Shown here: positions 47,263 to 59,202 of the stretch, in pieces
How the letters are laid out: every line of letters starts with the position of its first letter
How positions within the stretch are numbered: position 1 is the first letter of the stretch
Assembly: GCA_029204225.1 (NCBI GenBank)
Contig: CM055094.1
Coordinates: forward strand, 63,566,442 to 63,630,441
DNA length: 64,000 bases
Origin: Diphasiastrum complanatum
Taxonomy: Eukaryota > Streptophyta > Lycopodiopsida > Lycopodiales > Lycopodiaceae
Direction of reading: 5' to 3'
Notes under the pieces: generated by a model
Told to the model about the DNA's origin: nothing
The model's database searches: none
The model's input: only the letters and a program-made list of their open reading frames with translations
Translations under genes and position numbers: made by a program

Positions 47263-49830
47263 CAATGCTTCCCCTTGATGTGACCCTAAAAAGTTGTGAT
47301 TTAAAATTTAACATGTCGTTGAATCTGAGATGGTGCTCTTTTGATAGAGCCTTTGTGAATTAATCTGCTGCCATTGATTCTGCCCTGTAGTAGACTAATG
47401 ATACCTCCTTGCTTTGCACTTTCTCTCTTAAATAATGATACCTGATTTCGATATGTTTGCTTTATGAATGAAATCTTGAATTGAAAGAGAGAGCAATGGT
47501 GCTTTGATTGTCACATAAAATGATTTTGGATGTGACTATACAAGGTTGATTTCTGCTAGCAGGTCCCTCAGCCATATTGCCTCCTTAGTAGCATTCGTGA
47601 CAACAATGTATCCTGATTCGATCGATGATAATGCGACTAAGGTCTGCTTCGTTTGTTTCAAGAGATTGGGCCTTGATTGTATAAAAGTACAAATCCAAAA
47701 TTCGATCTTCTAGTATCAATGTCCCTTGCCCAATTTGCATCTATGTATCATCCTAGAATATTAGCAAATTGGCTGCCTCCATAGCATATTTTGAGATGTT
47801 TGGTTGCTTGGATGTACTTCATGACCTTTGTAAGTGCTTTCCAATGGGCTAGGCCTGGATTTGATAGGAACTGGCTGAGTGAACTGATTGAATATGCAAT
47901 GTCGGGTTGAGTGCAAATCATTGCATACATCAGTGAGCTAATGATGGAGTGAAACAAATATTTCTTTATTTCCTTTTTCTCTTCCTTGGTTTGAGGAGAT
48001 TGTTCCTTTGACAACTTTAGCCTAGGGTCGAGTGGAAAGTAACTTGGTTTGCAGTTGGCCATTCCATACTTTTTCAATGTGTTTGTGAGATATCTTTGCT
48101 GACTGATGAATATCAATCTGCTGGGTCAAATTCAGAATATTTCGATTTTGAGATAATAGTGAGATGGACCCATATTAGTCATTTTGTACTCCTTGGTTAG
48201 CATGCATTTGGTGTCCTTCATCAAATTCAGACCGTTACTGAATAATAGAGTATCATCAACATAGAGAGTGATGATGATGAAAAGATCCAATACACATTTG
48301 AAGTAGACATTCAAATCTGTTGAGTTTGGAATAAAACCATTCTCAATAAGAAATGCATTTATTTTTTGGAACCAGGTTTTAGGTGAATGTTTCATCCCAT
48401 AGAGTGCCTTGTGAATTTTGCATATATGGTGTTGCTTGCCCCTGAGTGTGCCTTGTGAATTTTGCATACAAGGTGTTGCTTACCCCTCAATTCGTATCCT
48501 TTTGACTGTGACATATAATTTTTCTCTTCAATGGTCCCATTGAGGAAAGCGGTCTAGACATCCATTTGATGGACTTCAAGATCTGCTACAACTGCAAAGG
48601 AGAGTAGTAGTCTGATAAAAGCATGTTTGACAACTGGGTTAAAGGATTTGGAATAGTCCAAATATGGAATCTAAAAAATAGCCTTTGGCAACCAGCCTAG
48701 CTTTGTATTGATTTAGCATGCCTTCAACATCATATTTTGCTTTGAATATCCATTTGCATGGAATCAAATTTCTATCTTTTGGAAGCTCAGTGACTCTCCA
48801 CGTTCGATTCTCCATCAGAGAATTGAATTTTGTGTCCATTGCTGCTTTCCAACATTCAGCATTAGGTGTAGACATTGCCTCTAAAACTGTATTTGGTTCC
48901 TGCACGAAGTAGAAGGCTTCATCATCCATAAATCTAGATGGAGGCTGTCTGGGTCGATTTGACCTTCTTGGCTAGATTTCTTTACTCTACTGATTAGACT
49001 CATTTTTAGAGTTAGTATCAATTTCTTGATTTTTGATCCTAGGGTCGAAATTTGATTGTTCGATCTTGGGGTCAGAAATTTGTGTAGCCTTTTCCTTGGG
49101 GTCGAAAAACTTGTTCTCCAAGAAAATGATATCTCTGCTTGTGAATAACTTTTTTGTTTTCAAATTGTAGAGCTTGTATGCCTTGTAATCTGGAGAATAG
49201 CTAATAAAAATCGATTTTCTAGTTGTGATGTCCAGCTTCTTCCTGAAATCTTCAGGGATCTGAGCATAAGCAATGCATTCAAACACTCTAATATTCTTGA
49301 GTGATGGTTTTGATCGTGTCCACACCTCATAAGGTGTCTTGCCATTCAGGGCTTTGGTGATGGATCGATTTTGTAAGTAGGCTGTTGTATTAAAAACTTC
49401 TGTTCAGAATTTCTTTGGAAGAGAGGCATGGGCCAGCATGCTTTTGGCACTTTCAACATGTGTCCGATTCTTCCTCTCAACTAGACCATTGGAATATGGT
49501 GAATAGCTTGTTGTATATTGTTGGTTTAATCTGTTTTCCTTGAAGAATTCTTTAAATTCTGTCAAGATAAATTCTCCCCCTCCATTTGAGCATAGTGCTT
49601 TGATCTTCCTCTAAGTCTGGTTTTCTGCAAACACCTTGAACTGCTTGAAGAATTTAAATGCCTCTGATTTGTTCTTAAAAAATTAAGTAACAGTCCATCA
49701 TGAGAAGTCATCAATGAAGGTAAGAAAATATTGTGTTCTCCTTTTGGTAGCTATGAAAGAATTCAGATCATTGATGATCCAAATCCATAAAAGATCTTGG
49801 GTTACAAAACAAGCTACTCCATCAATCTTG
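47263..49830 (-). pseudogene. Copia H IN-RT-RNase H (3' half)
   Basis: Minus-strand. Starts in integrase (RRTQYFLTFIDDFSW, KNKSEAFKFFKQF; CSNGGGEFILTEF shows Asp replaced by Asn; NGLVERKNRTHVESAK), then IN C-terminus (49325-48987), RT CKWIFKAKYDVEGMLNQYKA near 48760, a YVDD box kept (TLYVDDTLLFSNG near 48265), RNase H (MIFISQQRYLTN, ICTQPDIAYSISSLSQFL) and tail ADxFTKALSKEHH near 47320. A duplicated 30-bp word occurs at 48410-48480. Stops and frameshifts are frequent. Confidence 0.82.
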
Positions 49831-50027
49831 CCAATATAGAAAAATTAGCATCTACACACAAAATAAAATACAAACTCTATTAGAACTTAATCAAACATGA
49901 ATAAAAATATAAATAGAAGCTACTGTCTATACAGCAACAACACCCTACTGCATTTCACATGTGTGAACCTGAAAATAGCAAATATAGATCATTCTACACA
50001 GAGAATTGCAAGCAATCACAAGTATAG
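49831..50027. other. No gene recognised
   Basis: AT-rich junction between copia H and the copia I LTR. Confidence 0.4.
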
Positions 50028-50265
50028 TGTCAATGATCGGATAAGCACTATCAATCATTCATCATAAGCAATCACCATAAGAGGAGGAGAAAGAACATAC
50101 AATCATTGTATCACATTGAATGAAAGAGAGTACAATAAACCTTGAATATATATAGAGAGAGAAAACTAGTAGTTGACTATAGACTAGCCTACAGCTACTT
50201 ACAACTGGTAACAACTATCAATAGTAAATCGTAAACAACAACAAGTTTATCATTGGTTTCTAACA
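50028..50265 (-). repeat. 3' LTR of copia I (outer end approximate)
   Basis: Starts TGTTAGAAACC at 50265 after GAGAGAGAG. Same family as the copia C LTR (18080-18342), sharing the CATAAGCAATCACCA region. Confidence 0.6.
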
Positions 50266-53200
50266 CTCTCTCTCAATGACAAAATTACATTCTTCTATTC
50301 CTAATAAAGTACAAAACTTTTCAAATTTACATCTACCTAATGACTTAGTAAAAATATCTGCCATTTGATCTTCAGATTTACAAAAAACAAGATCAATGGT
50401 TCCATCAAGTATTTTCTCTTGAACAAAGTGATAATGTATTTCGATGTGCTTGGTTCGAGCATGTCGAACTAGATTTTTGGCAAGGTTTCCTCATAATCAA
50501 TGCCTTCTTGCTGCTCAAATCCTCTCGCAACCAATCGTGCTTTGTACTTGTTGAGTTGCCCATCTGCTCCATATTTGATCTTATAAATCCATTTGCAAGT
50601 GATAGGCGTCTTACCCTCAAGTAGCTCAACCAAGTTCCACGTCCTATTTTTTGATATGGCCTCCATTTCTGTTTCCATTGCTGCACGCCACTCCTTGTGC
50701 TCCTTTTCTTCATGAAGGTTTTTGGTTCTTGAGCCTTTAGCAAGAAACCTGTTAGGGCTAGATTCATTTCTAACCTTGCAAGAGGTTTCTGATTTCTGCT
50801 TGACCTTCTAAGCTCTCCATGTTCGCTAGATTCGGGAGTATCTCCCTTCTTAGCATCACTTGTGACTGATAAGTACCATTTAGGTACTCTCTTAGGGATT
50901 TCAACTTCAAACCTATCTTTTTCCATTGGATCTTCTGCATCAAAATCCACTTTTTTTTTACTGTACTTCCGCTCCCTCATCAAAAGGTTTAATGATTTCT
51001 TCAAATTGTTCACCTTGACCCATCTCGTCAAATGTAGCACCCCTAGAAATCACAAGCTTCTGTGCATTTGTATCATACATCCTATATGCCTTGGCCTTCT
51101 CATCATATCCAAGGAAAATACACTTGACAACTTTTGCATCCGATTTCCTTTGTTTCTCATCAGGAATATGAGCATAAGCATCACAACCAAAGACTCTCAA
51201 ATGAGAAATGTTAGGTTTCTTTCCAGTAAAAGCTTCATGGGGTGTTTTACCTTCCATAGATTTCATAGGACACCAATTCAGGATGTGCGTAGTTGTGCTG
51301 CAAGCTTCTACCCAAAAGGTGTTTGGCATACCTTTGCTTTTGAGCATTGCCCTGGCCATCTCAACAATGGATCTATTCTTTCGCTCTGCAACTCTGTTTT
51401 GCTGCGGTGAATAAGGTGTTGTAGTCTGCCTCTTGATCTCTTGATCTTTGCAAAAATCAATAAATTCTGTCAAAAAATACTCACCACCTCCATCAGATCT
51501 CAAAGTCTTGATGTAACTTCCTGTTTTCTTTTCAACTAATGTCTTGAATTCTCTGAACGTAGCAAAAGCGTATGATTTCTTGCTTATGAAATAAATCCAA
51601 ATGCATCTGCTATAATCATCAATAAAGGTAATAAAGTAATAGCATCCACTAAGAGATCTAGTCTGCATTGGTCCACATAGACTATTGTGGACAAGATCTA
51701 GGATGCCACTGGCTCTCCTTGCTCCACTTTTGGGAAACCTTTCTCTGTGTTGTTTTCCCAAAATGCAACTTTCAAAGATTTTTCCTACAAAAGAAATATC
51801 AGACAATCCAATAACTAGATTACCTCTTTTCAGAATCTGTAAACTTTGAACACTGATATGGCCAAATCATTGATGTCAAAGATCACTTCGACTATCAACA
51901 GTGCTTACCATAGCTTGAGTAAAAGATCTCGCATTCAGTTTGTAGAGTCGATTTTCGTTGACTCTAGCTCCTGTAGCAATCACTTTGTAGTGATTCTTGA
52001 TGTCCTTGACGAGACATTTGTCGCTATCAAACTCAACCTTGAGTTGTTGATCAGCCATCATCCCAACTGATGGTAAATCATTGGCTAAACCAAGAACATA
52101 TTGCACATTGCTTATCCGCTTTATCATTTCGCTGGCTAGCTTCACTGGTACCACTCCAAATCCTTTCACAGGTAGCAATTGGCCATCAGCTTGTCCAACT
52201 TCATCGCCATTGTGGATTTTCTTGAATTCCAAAAACCACTCCTTCCTCGAAGTCATATGCTTGGACGCTCCACTGTCAATGTACCAGGTATCCTTTGCTT
52301 CGTCACTTGTCATTAGCACCGTAATGAACAAGTTTGAGCTTTCACCTATATCATCTTCATATTGATCATCATTGAATTAATGCTCATTAACATAATTGTC
52401 TTCATAATGATCATCATCAAATTGATGTTGATCAGCATAATTGCCCGCCTGCCATTTGCCTTTTCTTTGTGCTCTCTCCTTTTGTTTCTTGAAGCATTCA
52501 CGCTCCCAATGGCCAGGTTTGTTGCAGTACTTGCAATTTCCAGGTTCATTTTGCCTGGAATAGCCACATCCTTGACCTCGGCCTTGATTCCAATTGCCTC
52601 CATTCGGGCTATCATTGGCTTGCTCATGAAATTGTTGAAATGATCCTCGGCTTGAGTTTTCTCCTCTCAATTGATACCTACCAAAATGACCAAATCTTCC
52701 GTCTCGTCCTCTAACTGCAAGAGCTTGATCATAGCCCCTGTTACGATGATTCAAGTTCTCTTGACATTTCTCTTCTTGCAAAAGTAATCCACCTAGCTCT
52801 TCATAGGTTGGAAGATTCTCCCATGTAGCAATGCTTGCCACAAACATCTGATGTGACTCACTCAAATTGTTCAATGTCAATCGAACGATCTCGCGATCTT
52901 GTACTCGCTCTCCAACAGCAGCTAGTTGATCACGGATCTCCTTTATCTTCAATAGGTGATCGGCAATAGTTGCACCATCATCCATTTGTAATGTGTGCAG
53001 CTTCATCTTCAGGAATAGCACTCGAGATGTGTTTGTGGTCTCAAACAAAGCGTTCAACGTATCCCACACTTATTTCGGTCCTTCCAAATCCAAAATGTAG
53101 GGAATGATAGCATCTCTGACTGACAAGTTGATAACATTCTGTGCTTTCTGTTTCCTCCTATCAAATGCCCGCTGATCTTCTTCAATCATTGGCCTTGTCT

Positions 53201-53332
53201 CCTCACCTGTCATGATCTCCCATAGCTCTTTTCCATCAGAATGTTCTTCAGTTTGAATTTCCAAACTGCATAGTTGTCGGCTCCTTCCAACTTGCTTGGC
53301 TCATTGAGAACGCTTTTGCTTAGCATTGCCAT
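50266..53332 (-). pseudogene. Copia I gag-PR-IN polyprotein with RT core deleted
   Basis: Minus-strand from ATG 53332 (MAMLSKSVLNEPSKLEGADN). Gag with WKFKLKNILMEK and VWDTLNALFETTNTSRVLFL, Arg/Gly-rich stretch, knuckle CKYCNKPGHWEREC near 52540, protease WYIDSGASKHMTSRKEW near 52290, integrase VHNSLCGPMQT (HSD replaced by HNS) and SDGGGEYFLTEF near 51490, NRVAERKNRSIVEMAR, IN C-terminus to 50958, RT start CKWIYKIKYGADGQLNKYKA near 50590. At about 50484 it jumps from YEET to AKNLVRHARTKHIEIHYHF of RNase H, deleting the YVDD core. The break shows an ACCTT microhomology. Stops at about 53070, 52377 and 51876. Confidence 0.87.
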
Positions 53333-53960
53333 AACTTCAATTTGACTCCGGATTGCAAAAATGGAAAATTTGCTGCAAAATTGACAAATGACGTCTCCGA
53401 CCACTTTCAAATTCGAACTATGGATTGAAAGTTATGCCAAATTGAAGATTTTGGCCTTAAAATGGCTCACAACTGCCCTTAAGCCTGGAAAATGGCAATC
53501 ATTGCCAAACTGTCATTTTTGGAAATTTTCTTCGTCTCGCACAGATCTCCAATTTCAAAGATTTTTATATCAGCGCGTAGCCCTTTGTACCAGCATAGCT
53601 CCTGTCTAATCAAATCCCAAAAACCGTCTCTCCAGCTAGGTCAAAACATCACTCTATTTTCTGCTTGATTGCAAAAAACCACCAGTGGACAGGCCTTAAA
53701 CAAAAGTGGCCCAGTATTAATGTTAAGGGCCCTTTCAGGATTTCATTTGAAGTTGAAGAAAAGTGAAGGAAAACTTCAAAAAATTTCTGGCCGTCGGATC
53801 TGTGAGAGATCTGTGGTGCAGATCAGCTTTTCCTTTTTCTTTGCCATGTGGCATTCATCTGATCATGTGCTCTTACTCATCTGCGTTTGCAAGGGGACCC
53901 ACCCTTGGAGACACTAGGTGGTTTAGAACAGTTCAGCGCGCAGACTTGGAGGCAATACAG
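53333..53960. other. Region upstream of copia I gag
   Basis: No primer site (TGGTATCAGAGC type) could be found, so the 5' LTR is missing or highly changed. Contains the start of the frame that carries the 21-bp repeats. Confidence 0.4.
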
Positions 53961-54125
53961 GCGTTTCGGGCTACTGGTCGCGCATTTCGGACTGCTGGTC
54001 ACGCGTTTCGGGACAGGAGACATGCGTTTCGGGTCACCTCCTTGGCGTTTCGGGCTAATGTAGTGGCATTTCGGGTCATGGAACTGGCGTTTTGGGGCCT
54101 CTTGCCGCGTTTTGGGCCGTACTAG
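53961..54125 (+). repeat. 21-bp tandem array encoding a heptad repeat
   Basis: Seven exact 21-bp steps (53961, 53982, 54003, 54024, 54045, 54066, 54087) plus a partial eighth. Each begins with a conserved GCGTTTCGGG-type 10-mer; the other 11 bases differ nearly completely. On plus it reads AFRxxxx repeats (AFRATGR, AFRTAGH, AFRDRRH ...), inside a 120-codon frame from 53763 to a TAG at 54123. On minus it reads PKRxxxx repeats. No transcription signal is evident. Confidence 0.85.
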
Positions 54126-54724
54126 AGCCTTCTGGTGAGCAGTGTAGAGACAGAGACAGAGCAGAAAGCCTGTTTCTAAGCAAAAATCACTGTTTCTAAG
54201 CCAAATCTTCATAAAAAAATGCAATTTTGAGTGGAAATCCACACTGAATTGACTTGTACTTGAGTCTAGCCACTTTCAGAAGTCATCATTACTGAAAATG
54301 AAGCTTAAAAACTCTGATTTTCTATTACAAGGCTACTTCAAGCAAAAATGCACAAGAAATTGCAAAAAATTGTTCAAATCTCCACCAAATGAACTAGGAA
54401 CAGTTCCAAACTACCAGTAGCAGTATTGCTAAACTTTTGATAGCAAGTTTCTGATTGAAACTTTTTGAAAACTTGCACTTTCCACAAAAAAAAATTGGGA
54501 AGTATTGTAAAAATCTCCTCACTCAACAGATTTTCAATCTGTTTGATGCTACCCTGGCCTTTCTGATGCCTCTGGGACTGTGTCTTTGTTCCTCACTGAT
54601 GATTCTGAGCTCCAAAAACCTACAAGATGCACCAAGGAAGGATTTCTTCCAACTTTTGCCTCTCCAACTTTCAGTACTATGAGAATGGTGGTTTCTTTTA
54701 GCATGTTGTGGCTAAGATAGGTTT

Positions 54725-54829
54725 CTTTGCCTTGGCGTGAAAATCACAGCAAGGCATGACCAGGGCCCGTTTGACCTGGTCAAACGTCCCCTGGTTGCGC
54801 CTTGGCATGATTTTCATGCCACGGCAAAG
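54725..54829. repeat. 105-bp hairpin with nested palindromes
   Basis: Symmetric about 54777 with two 52-nt arms (CTTTGCC...GGCAAAG ends, TTGACC T GGTCAA centre) of roughly 80% complementarity. Each arm has its own small palindrome (GTGAAAATCAC on the left; GGCATGATTTTCATGCC on the right), so it could fold as a three-way structure. It resembles a foldback or MITE-like unit. No clear target duplication. Confidence 0.8.
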
Positions 54830-54948
54830 ACCCAAGAAATTTTTATCAGAGAAAAAAAATTAAATTCTAAATTCAAAGAAAAAGCACATCATTTAATTAC
54901 AACAAATAATTAGGAGAGTTGACAAGAAAAAAAAGACAAAATCTTTAT

Positions 54949-56391
54949 TCACATTCGGTCCATTTCCTTCAAAGAAGACTTCAGCTTCTCTGATCGCTTT
55001 TCTGATGACATTACTGGATTTAACATTTCTAATGCTAATTTAGGAGCATCACTTTCATTCTCACAAGGGCCAATTAAACCCGAGAGAATAAGTCGGGTCT
55101 CTAATCCAGGGCATAAATCATTCAAAATGGCTTTTCGAAGGACACAGTAAGCCTTTGGCGCTGACGGTGACAACTCCACCTCACCAATGTGCTTGGAGAG
55201 CGCTTTGCATTTAAGAATCTCCGTCGGTCCATTTGGACTGTACTTGTTGCTGAAGCTAAAAATAAGGTTGTTGGGCAAGTTTCCAATGTAGTGGACAAGA
55301 GACCTGTCTAGAGTTCCTGCTTCAACTTTCGCATCAAGCTCCACTGCGTCCTGCATTTGGTTCAAATTATTGCAAAATGAGTATAATGAAGACAAACAAA
55401 CATAACAAAAATACACAAGTTGAATTGTTGGGTCCAGACTTGCCTCGATCCCTTCATCAATGTCTTCGGTTTGCGCAAGCTGAATTCCTTTGCCTTTGTA
55501 CTTCACGTCAATAGTTTTCCCTTCGAGTACCTCGAATGGCCTCGTTTGAACTGGTGGTGGTTGAAGCATTTTCAATTGGCAAAGCACTCTTGCCAGTGGT
55601 TGCTCGGTGGTGTCCGTGTCATGGCCGATCAGTTTCTCATACGTGTCGTCGGGCTGGGTGTGGTCGAAAGTGGAACTGCCATTCTGCAAATTTACCAATG
55701 CTGCCAACATCTCATCTTCTCGCAAGCCAAGAATATGTTGCAAGTCATGCATGAACACATACTCTTGCCCATCAATGATGATTGGAGCAAGGCCATGGAT
55801 TCGAAACATGACATCATCGAACTCACCTATATCGTCTGGCTCCGCTAATGTGGATGCACGTGTTGCCTCTTGCGCAGCCAAGACTACTTCATGCTCCGCG
55901 GATAAATCTTCCTCTTCACCCGGGTTGTCCATCTCGTTCACCTACTCACTAGGATTGTGTTCGTTGCGGGCCACAGTCGCTGGAAACTCATTAAGCAAAA
56001 AAATAACAGTAATCTCACTGGATAGAGACTTCTTTCCTACACTTTCAAGATCAAAAGTTTTCAGCTGATCCTTGGTCAGCTCCAAGTAATGATCATTACC
56101 CAAGTGACTAATAAATCTGTTGAGATGAGCGATAAAGGGTCTATCTCCTTTCCATATATAACTAAGCAAGTTATATGGAATCCACATGATAGTTGAGCCA
56201 GGAATTTGTATGGCATAAAGCTTCAAAGTCTCATCTATATACTCACTCACATACGTGAATGCATCTGTATTACCCCATAGAGTGGGAAGCGTGTCTATTC
56301 TACTGGTGAACATACAATAAATACGATCTAACTGATCTAAAAACTGTGTGGGGGCTAGCAGATTGGCCAACTCTATTTTAGAGGACGACAT
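54949..56391 (-). pseudogene. Unrecognised gene next to the transposase locus
   Basis: One minus frame from ATG 56391 (MSSSKIELANLLAPTQFLDQ) to TGA 54949, with a single TAG at about 55942-55944 between NPSE and VNEMDN. Residues about 1-135 are compact with many aromatics (WGNTDAFTYVSEYIDET, WIPYNLLSYIWKGDRP); the next part is acidic (GEEEDLSAEHEVV); the last 130 residues are mixed and end in a Lys-rich tail. Positions 55351-55443 look like a 93-bp GC-AG intron. I do not know the family. Its strand and position suggest an accessory protein of the transposon upstream, but a captured gene is possible. Confidence 0.5.
55351..55443 (-). other. Probable GC-AG intron
   Basis: Donor GAG|GCAAGT and acceptor AAATGCAG|GACGCA on the minus strand. 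93 bp, a multiple of three with no stop, T-rich. The GCAAGT donor fits the GC-AG class. Skipping it joins DEGIE to DAVELDAKV. Confidence 0.5.
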
Positions 56392-56655
56392 TGTGATGCA
56401 ACTAAGAACACTAATTTTTAAGCAAACTAGTAGTCTAATTGAACAAGACAAGCTAAATTACGAGGAAAGAAATTTCAACAAAGCAAGAAGTGACAATAAA
56501 ATGAAAACCCACACTCTTATATAGAGGGACGTGTTTCCAAAAATAGATATTATTATAAAACAAAATAAAGCAATTTCTATTTACAACAACAATCCAATTT
56601 GTCAGTAATATTTATCACAAAGGAATATTCGAATTACAATCCAACATAATTGCTT

Positions 56656-58123
56656 CTATTCCATCTCATCAGTTTTCGTAGCTTCTCTAGTATTGTTTTC
56701 CAAAACATTGGATGTTGGTGTCCTCGGCATCCATCTCTTTCCAACTTGGACTCTAGACATCCTCCATTCTTGATGCCTTGTTTTAGCATTAGAGGATTGC
56801 CATGTCGTCTTTCTAACTAAATTTGAATTGGAGATCATTACACTCAACTCTTCAGTTCTTGTGTTTTGAAAGTGTCCTCGGCCCAAAACTCCTCTATAAA
56901 GCCATTGGAATATCTTAACCAATGCATTACTAAGACCCTTTCCTCCGCCATGGCGTGAATTTTTGAAATATGCAGCCTTTGCCCCATAATGACTCTTTTC
57001 CATGCCTTGCGTATTCCAGATAGCCAATGATCCATAGGTTTTCATAAACCAAGGTCCATGAGCATAGAAGATGTGTTGGTCATAGAAAATTTGTATTAGT
57101 TTAAATCTTTATAAATACATAAATACGAAAATAAACACACATACCATATAGTGAGCTATGTGTGTTTCTCCCCATGCATCGATCATCAATTCAATAAATG
57201 TTTTGACTTCTCTTGCGTATCTATCCAAATCTTCATCTCTCACAATCTTTTTGTTGATAGTTTGTGACAGGGCATCAAATGTTTGCCAAACCTTAGCACG
57301 TGTACTTGCCATGCAAGGATCTGAACCAATATTTGTTGTGCATTGACATATTTTTTTCCAGTACTCCATTCAACATTGCTTTCATGTGTAGTATGAATTG
57401 ACAATAAGTGTCTCGCTTTCGCACCACCCATTGAAACTTTTGCGTTTCCACTCATCTCAATGTCTTTGGTAAGACTAACATGGCCCCCATGCAATCCCAT
57501 ATCGGATAAAATTATCTCTAGACTTCTAATGCTAACATCTGCTCTTGATTTGGGCTGCATGTTCCATGTGTAACAACAGTGCAAAAATAATAATTTGTCC
57601 AGTATTTGTAATTCACCATGCATTGTGCAAAAATGGACTCTTTCGAGAGGAATGTTCAACACAGGACTCCAAGCTTTGTCTAGATTGTGCCTATTTGGTG
57701 CAAGACGTTGGTTGCAATTCAAAATACTTTTGTTCCGCCCAGATTCAAACATACAATATATACAAAAATTCTTTGCATTTGCACCAAGACCACAACCTTT
57801 CATTCAGCAGTGAGGTGCCATTCTATAGCAAAGCTTTCTCCTTTGATTGAGGAATTTGCCTTCATTTTGTGCATGTATTATCTTAGATATACTACATTTT
57901 TCAAATAGCCACTCCAGTACGTCGTGAGACTCCATAGGAACTTCAAATGCAGCTATCCACCATATGTGCTTTTTGGATTGCATGCTAAATTCTTTACAAT
58001 AACTTCCGCCAAACTGTTGCAATTCACGATTCATCAAGGTGATTGTGACACGTTCAAGTTTACGCCCTTTTATGATTTCTGCTTCGTCCAACTTAATAAC
58101 AAATATAACTTTACCTCCGCAAT
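56656..58123 (-). pseudogene. Transposase-like region downstream of the TNP2-like exons
   Basis: Read from the acceptor at 58124. CGGKVIFVIKLDEAE, ERVTITLMNRELQQFGGSYC, WLFEKCSISKIIHAQNEG, then in-frame TGA at 57804-57806 followed directly by ATG, then AKNFCIYCMFESGRNKS, RVHFCTMHGELQILDKLLF, LSDMGLHGGHVSLTKDIEM. A frameshift near 57370 leads to QTFDALSQTINKKIV and IELMIDAWGETHIAHYM, and a last block (57045-56656) reads GPWFMKTYGSLAIWNTQGME, KSHYGAKAAYFKNSRHGGG. The spaced Asp, His and Glu-rich blocks and the CxxC are what one expects of an RNase H-fold transposase, but I cannot name the family. An intron between 57150 and 57060 is likely; its acceptor is unclear. Confidence 0.55.
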
Positions 58124-58210
58124 CTATAAAACAAAAATTTCATTACGAAAACAAATTAGTTGAAGAAAAGCATACAATTGAAAACCAAAATCTACAATAA
58201 ATGTTCTTAC
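58124..58210 (-). other. Second intron of the transposase locus
   Basis: GTAAGAAC donor and TTTTATAG acceptor, 87 bp, AT-rich, phase 1. Confidence 0.75.
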
Positions 58211-59110
58211 CATTTGTTTTAACTTTGTAATGTCAGATCATCATCGCTTGGACCTTTTCCAGATCTAAGAATATATTGTTGCCTTGATGATAATGAAAAT
58301 ATGTCGAAGGTCCTTTCTTCTTATTGGTTACTATAAAAGAATCCTCAATATGCTGAAACTCTCCTAATTCAGAGAGCAAACTCGAATTGCATTCTCGTTT
58401 GGCGGATTCAACAAGTTTATAAGCAGGTATTATTTGATGGTGTTTTAACCCATTTTTGTCAGAGCGTTTTATATACTTCTTCAAAGCTCTATACCCCTTG
58501 CGACTCACACCTCCTTGGTCACATGCATACAATATCTCTTTAACATTTGGATTTGGCTTGAACTTGTCGACTAGCTTTTTTGCAATTCTCAAGCAAATTG
58601 AATCATTTGTTTCATCTTCCAAAATCTTAATCAAATCTTTACCCTTCAAAAAATGTTTCATATATTTTTCGGCAATAAAATATTTTCTAACCGTCTTTTG
58701 CAAGAACTCTTTTGTGTCCTTCATACGTCTTTTACTGGCACCACCACCTGGTGCCAAAGCTTCTAGTTTGTGTCTCTTAGTGTTTTCATTTTGTGCTTGC
58801 TGATCCATCGAGACTCTACACTTACGTTGTAAGCCATATATTGTCCTCTGAAATATACTGATTGAAGATTGCAACTCTTCAATTTTTGCGACAGAACTGT
58901 CAAACTCTATTTTCAAACCGTTTATCTCCTGCTCCAATTTCATATGCATCTGCTGACACAGAAAAAAATCAAGGCTATACGCACTGATGGAGGGAAATAA
59001 TTTATCTCCACCACAACTATTTCCTTCTCTCTTCTTCGTTCCCATCCTACCACTCTCACAAATATTTGGTCCACAAATGAGACATGCGTGATATCCAGAA
59101 GTTGTAAAAC
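58211..59110 (-). pseudogene. Second exon: zinc motif, coiled coil and basic domain
   Basis: Exon bounded by TTCTTTCAG (59111) and GTAAGAAC (58210). It begins FTTSGYHACLICGPNICESG (the Cys pair common after the TNP2 GDLSGW motif), then a Lys/Gly stretch, a coiled coil (MKLEQEINGLKIEFDSSVAK, IEELQSSIS), a basic segment (NTKRHKLEALAPGGGASKRR) and a helical region ending GNNIFLDLEKVQAMMI, TGA at 58233-58235, then HYKVKTN before the donor. The spliced codon GAT continues into the next exon. TNP2 proteins normally do not carry this coiled-coil insert, so the architecture is unusual. Confidence 0.6.
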
Positions 59111-59202
59111 CTGAAAGAATCAAATCCAATTTGTGTTATAAATAGAATTTAAAAAATATATATATTGTATAAAAATTACAAGTGATTTCATTTTATAGTC
59201 AC
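59111..59202 (-). other. Intron in the TNP2-like gene
   Basis: GTGACTATAAAATG donor side and TTCTTTCAG acceptor, 92 bp, AT-rich, phase 1 (G|GT gives Gly). It joins LGDCSG to FTTSGYHACLICG, as expected for the GDLSG...ACPxC region. Confidence 0.8.

Noticed and set aside
53961-54125. CRISPR array reading of the 21-bp repeats
   Set aside because: Core is only 10 bp, spacers 11 bp, and the context is plant transposon DNA.
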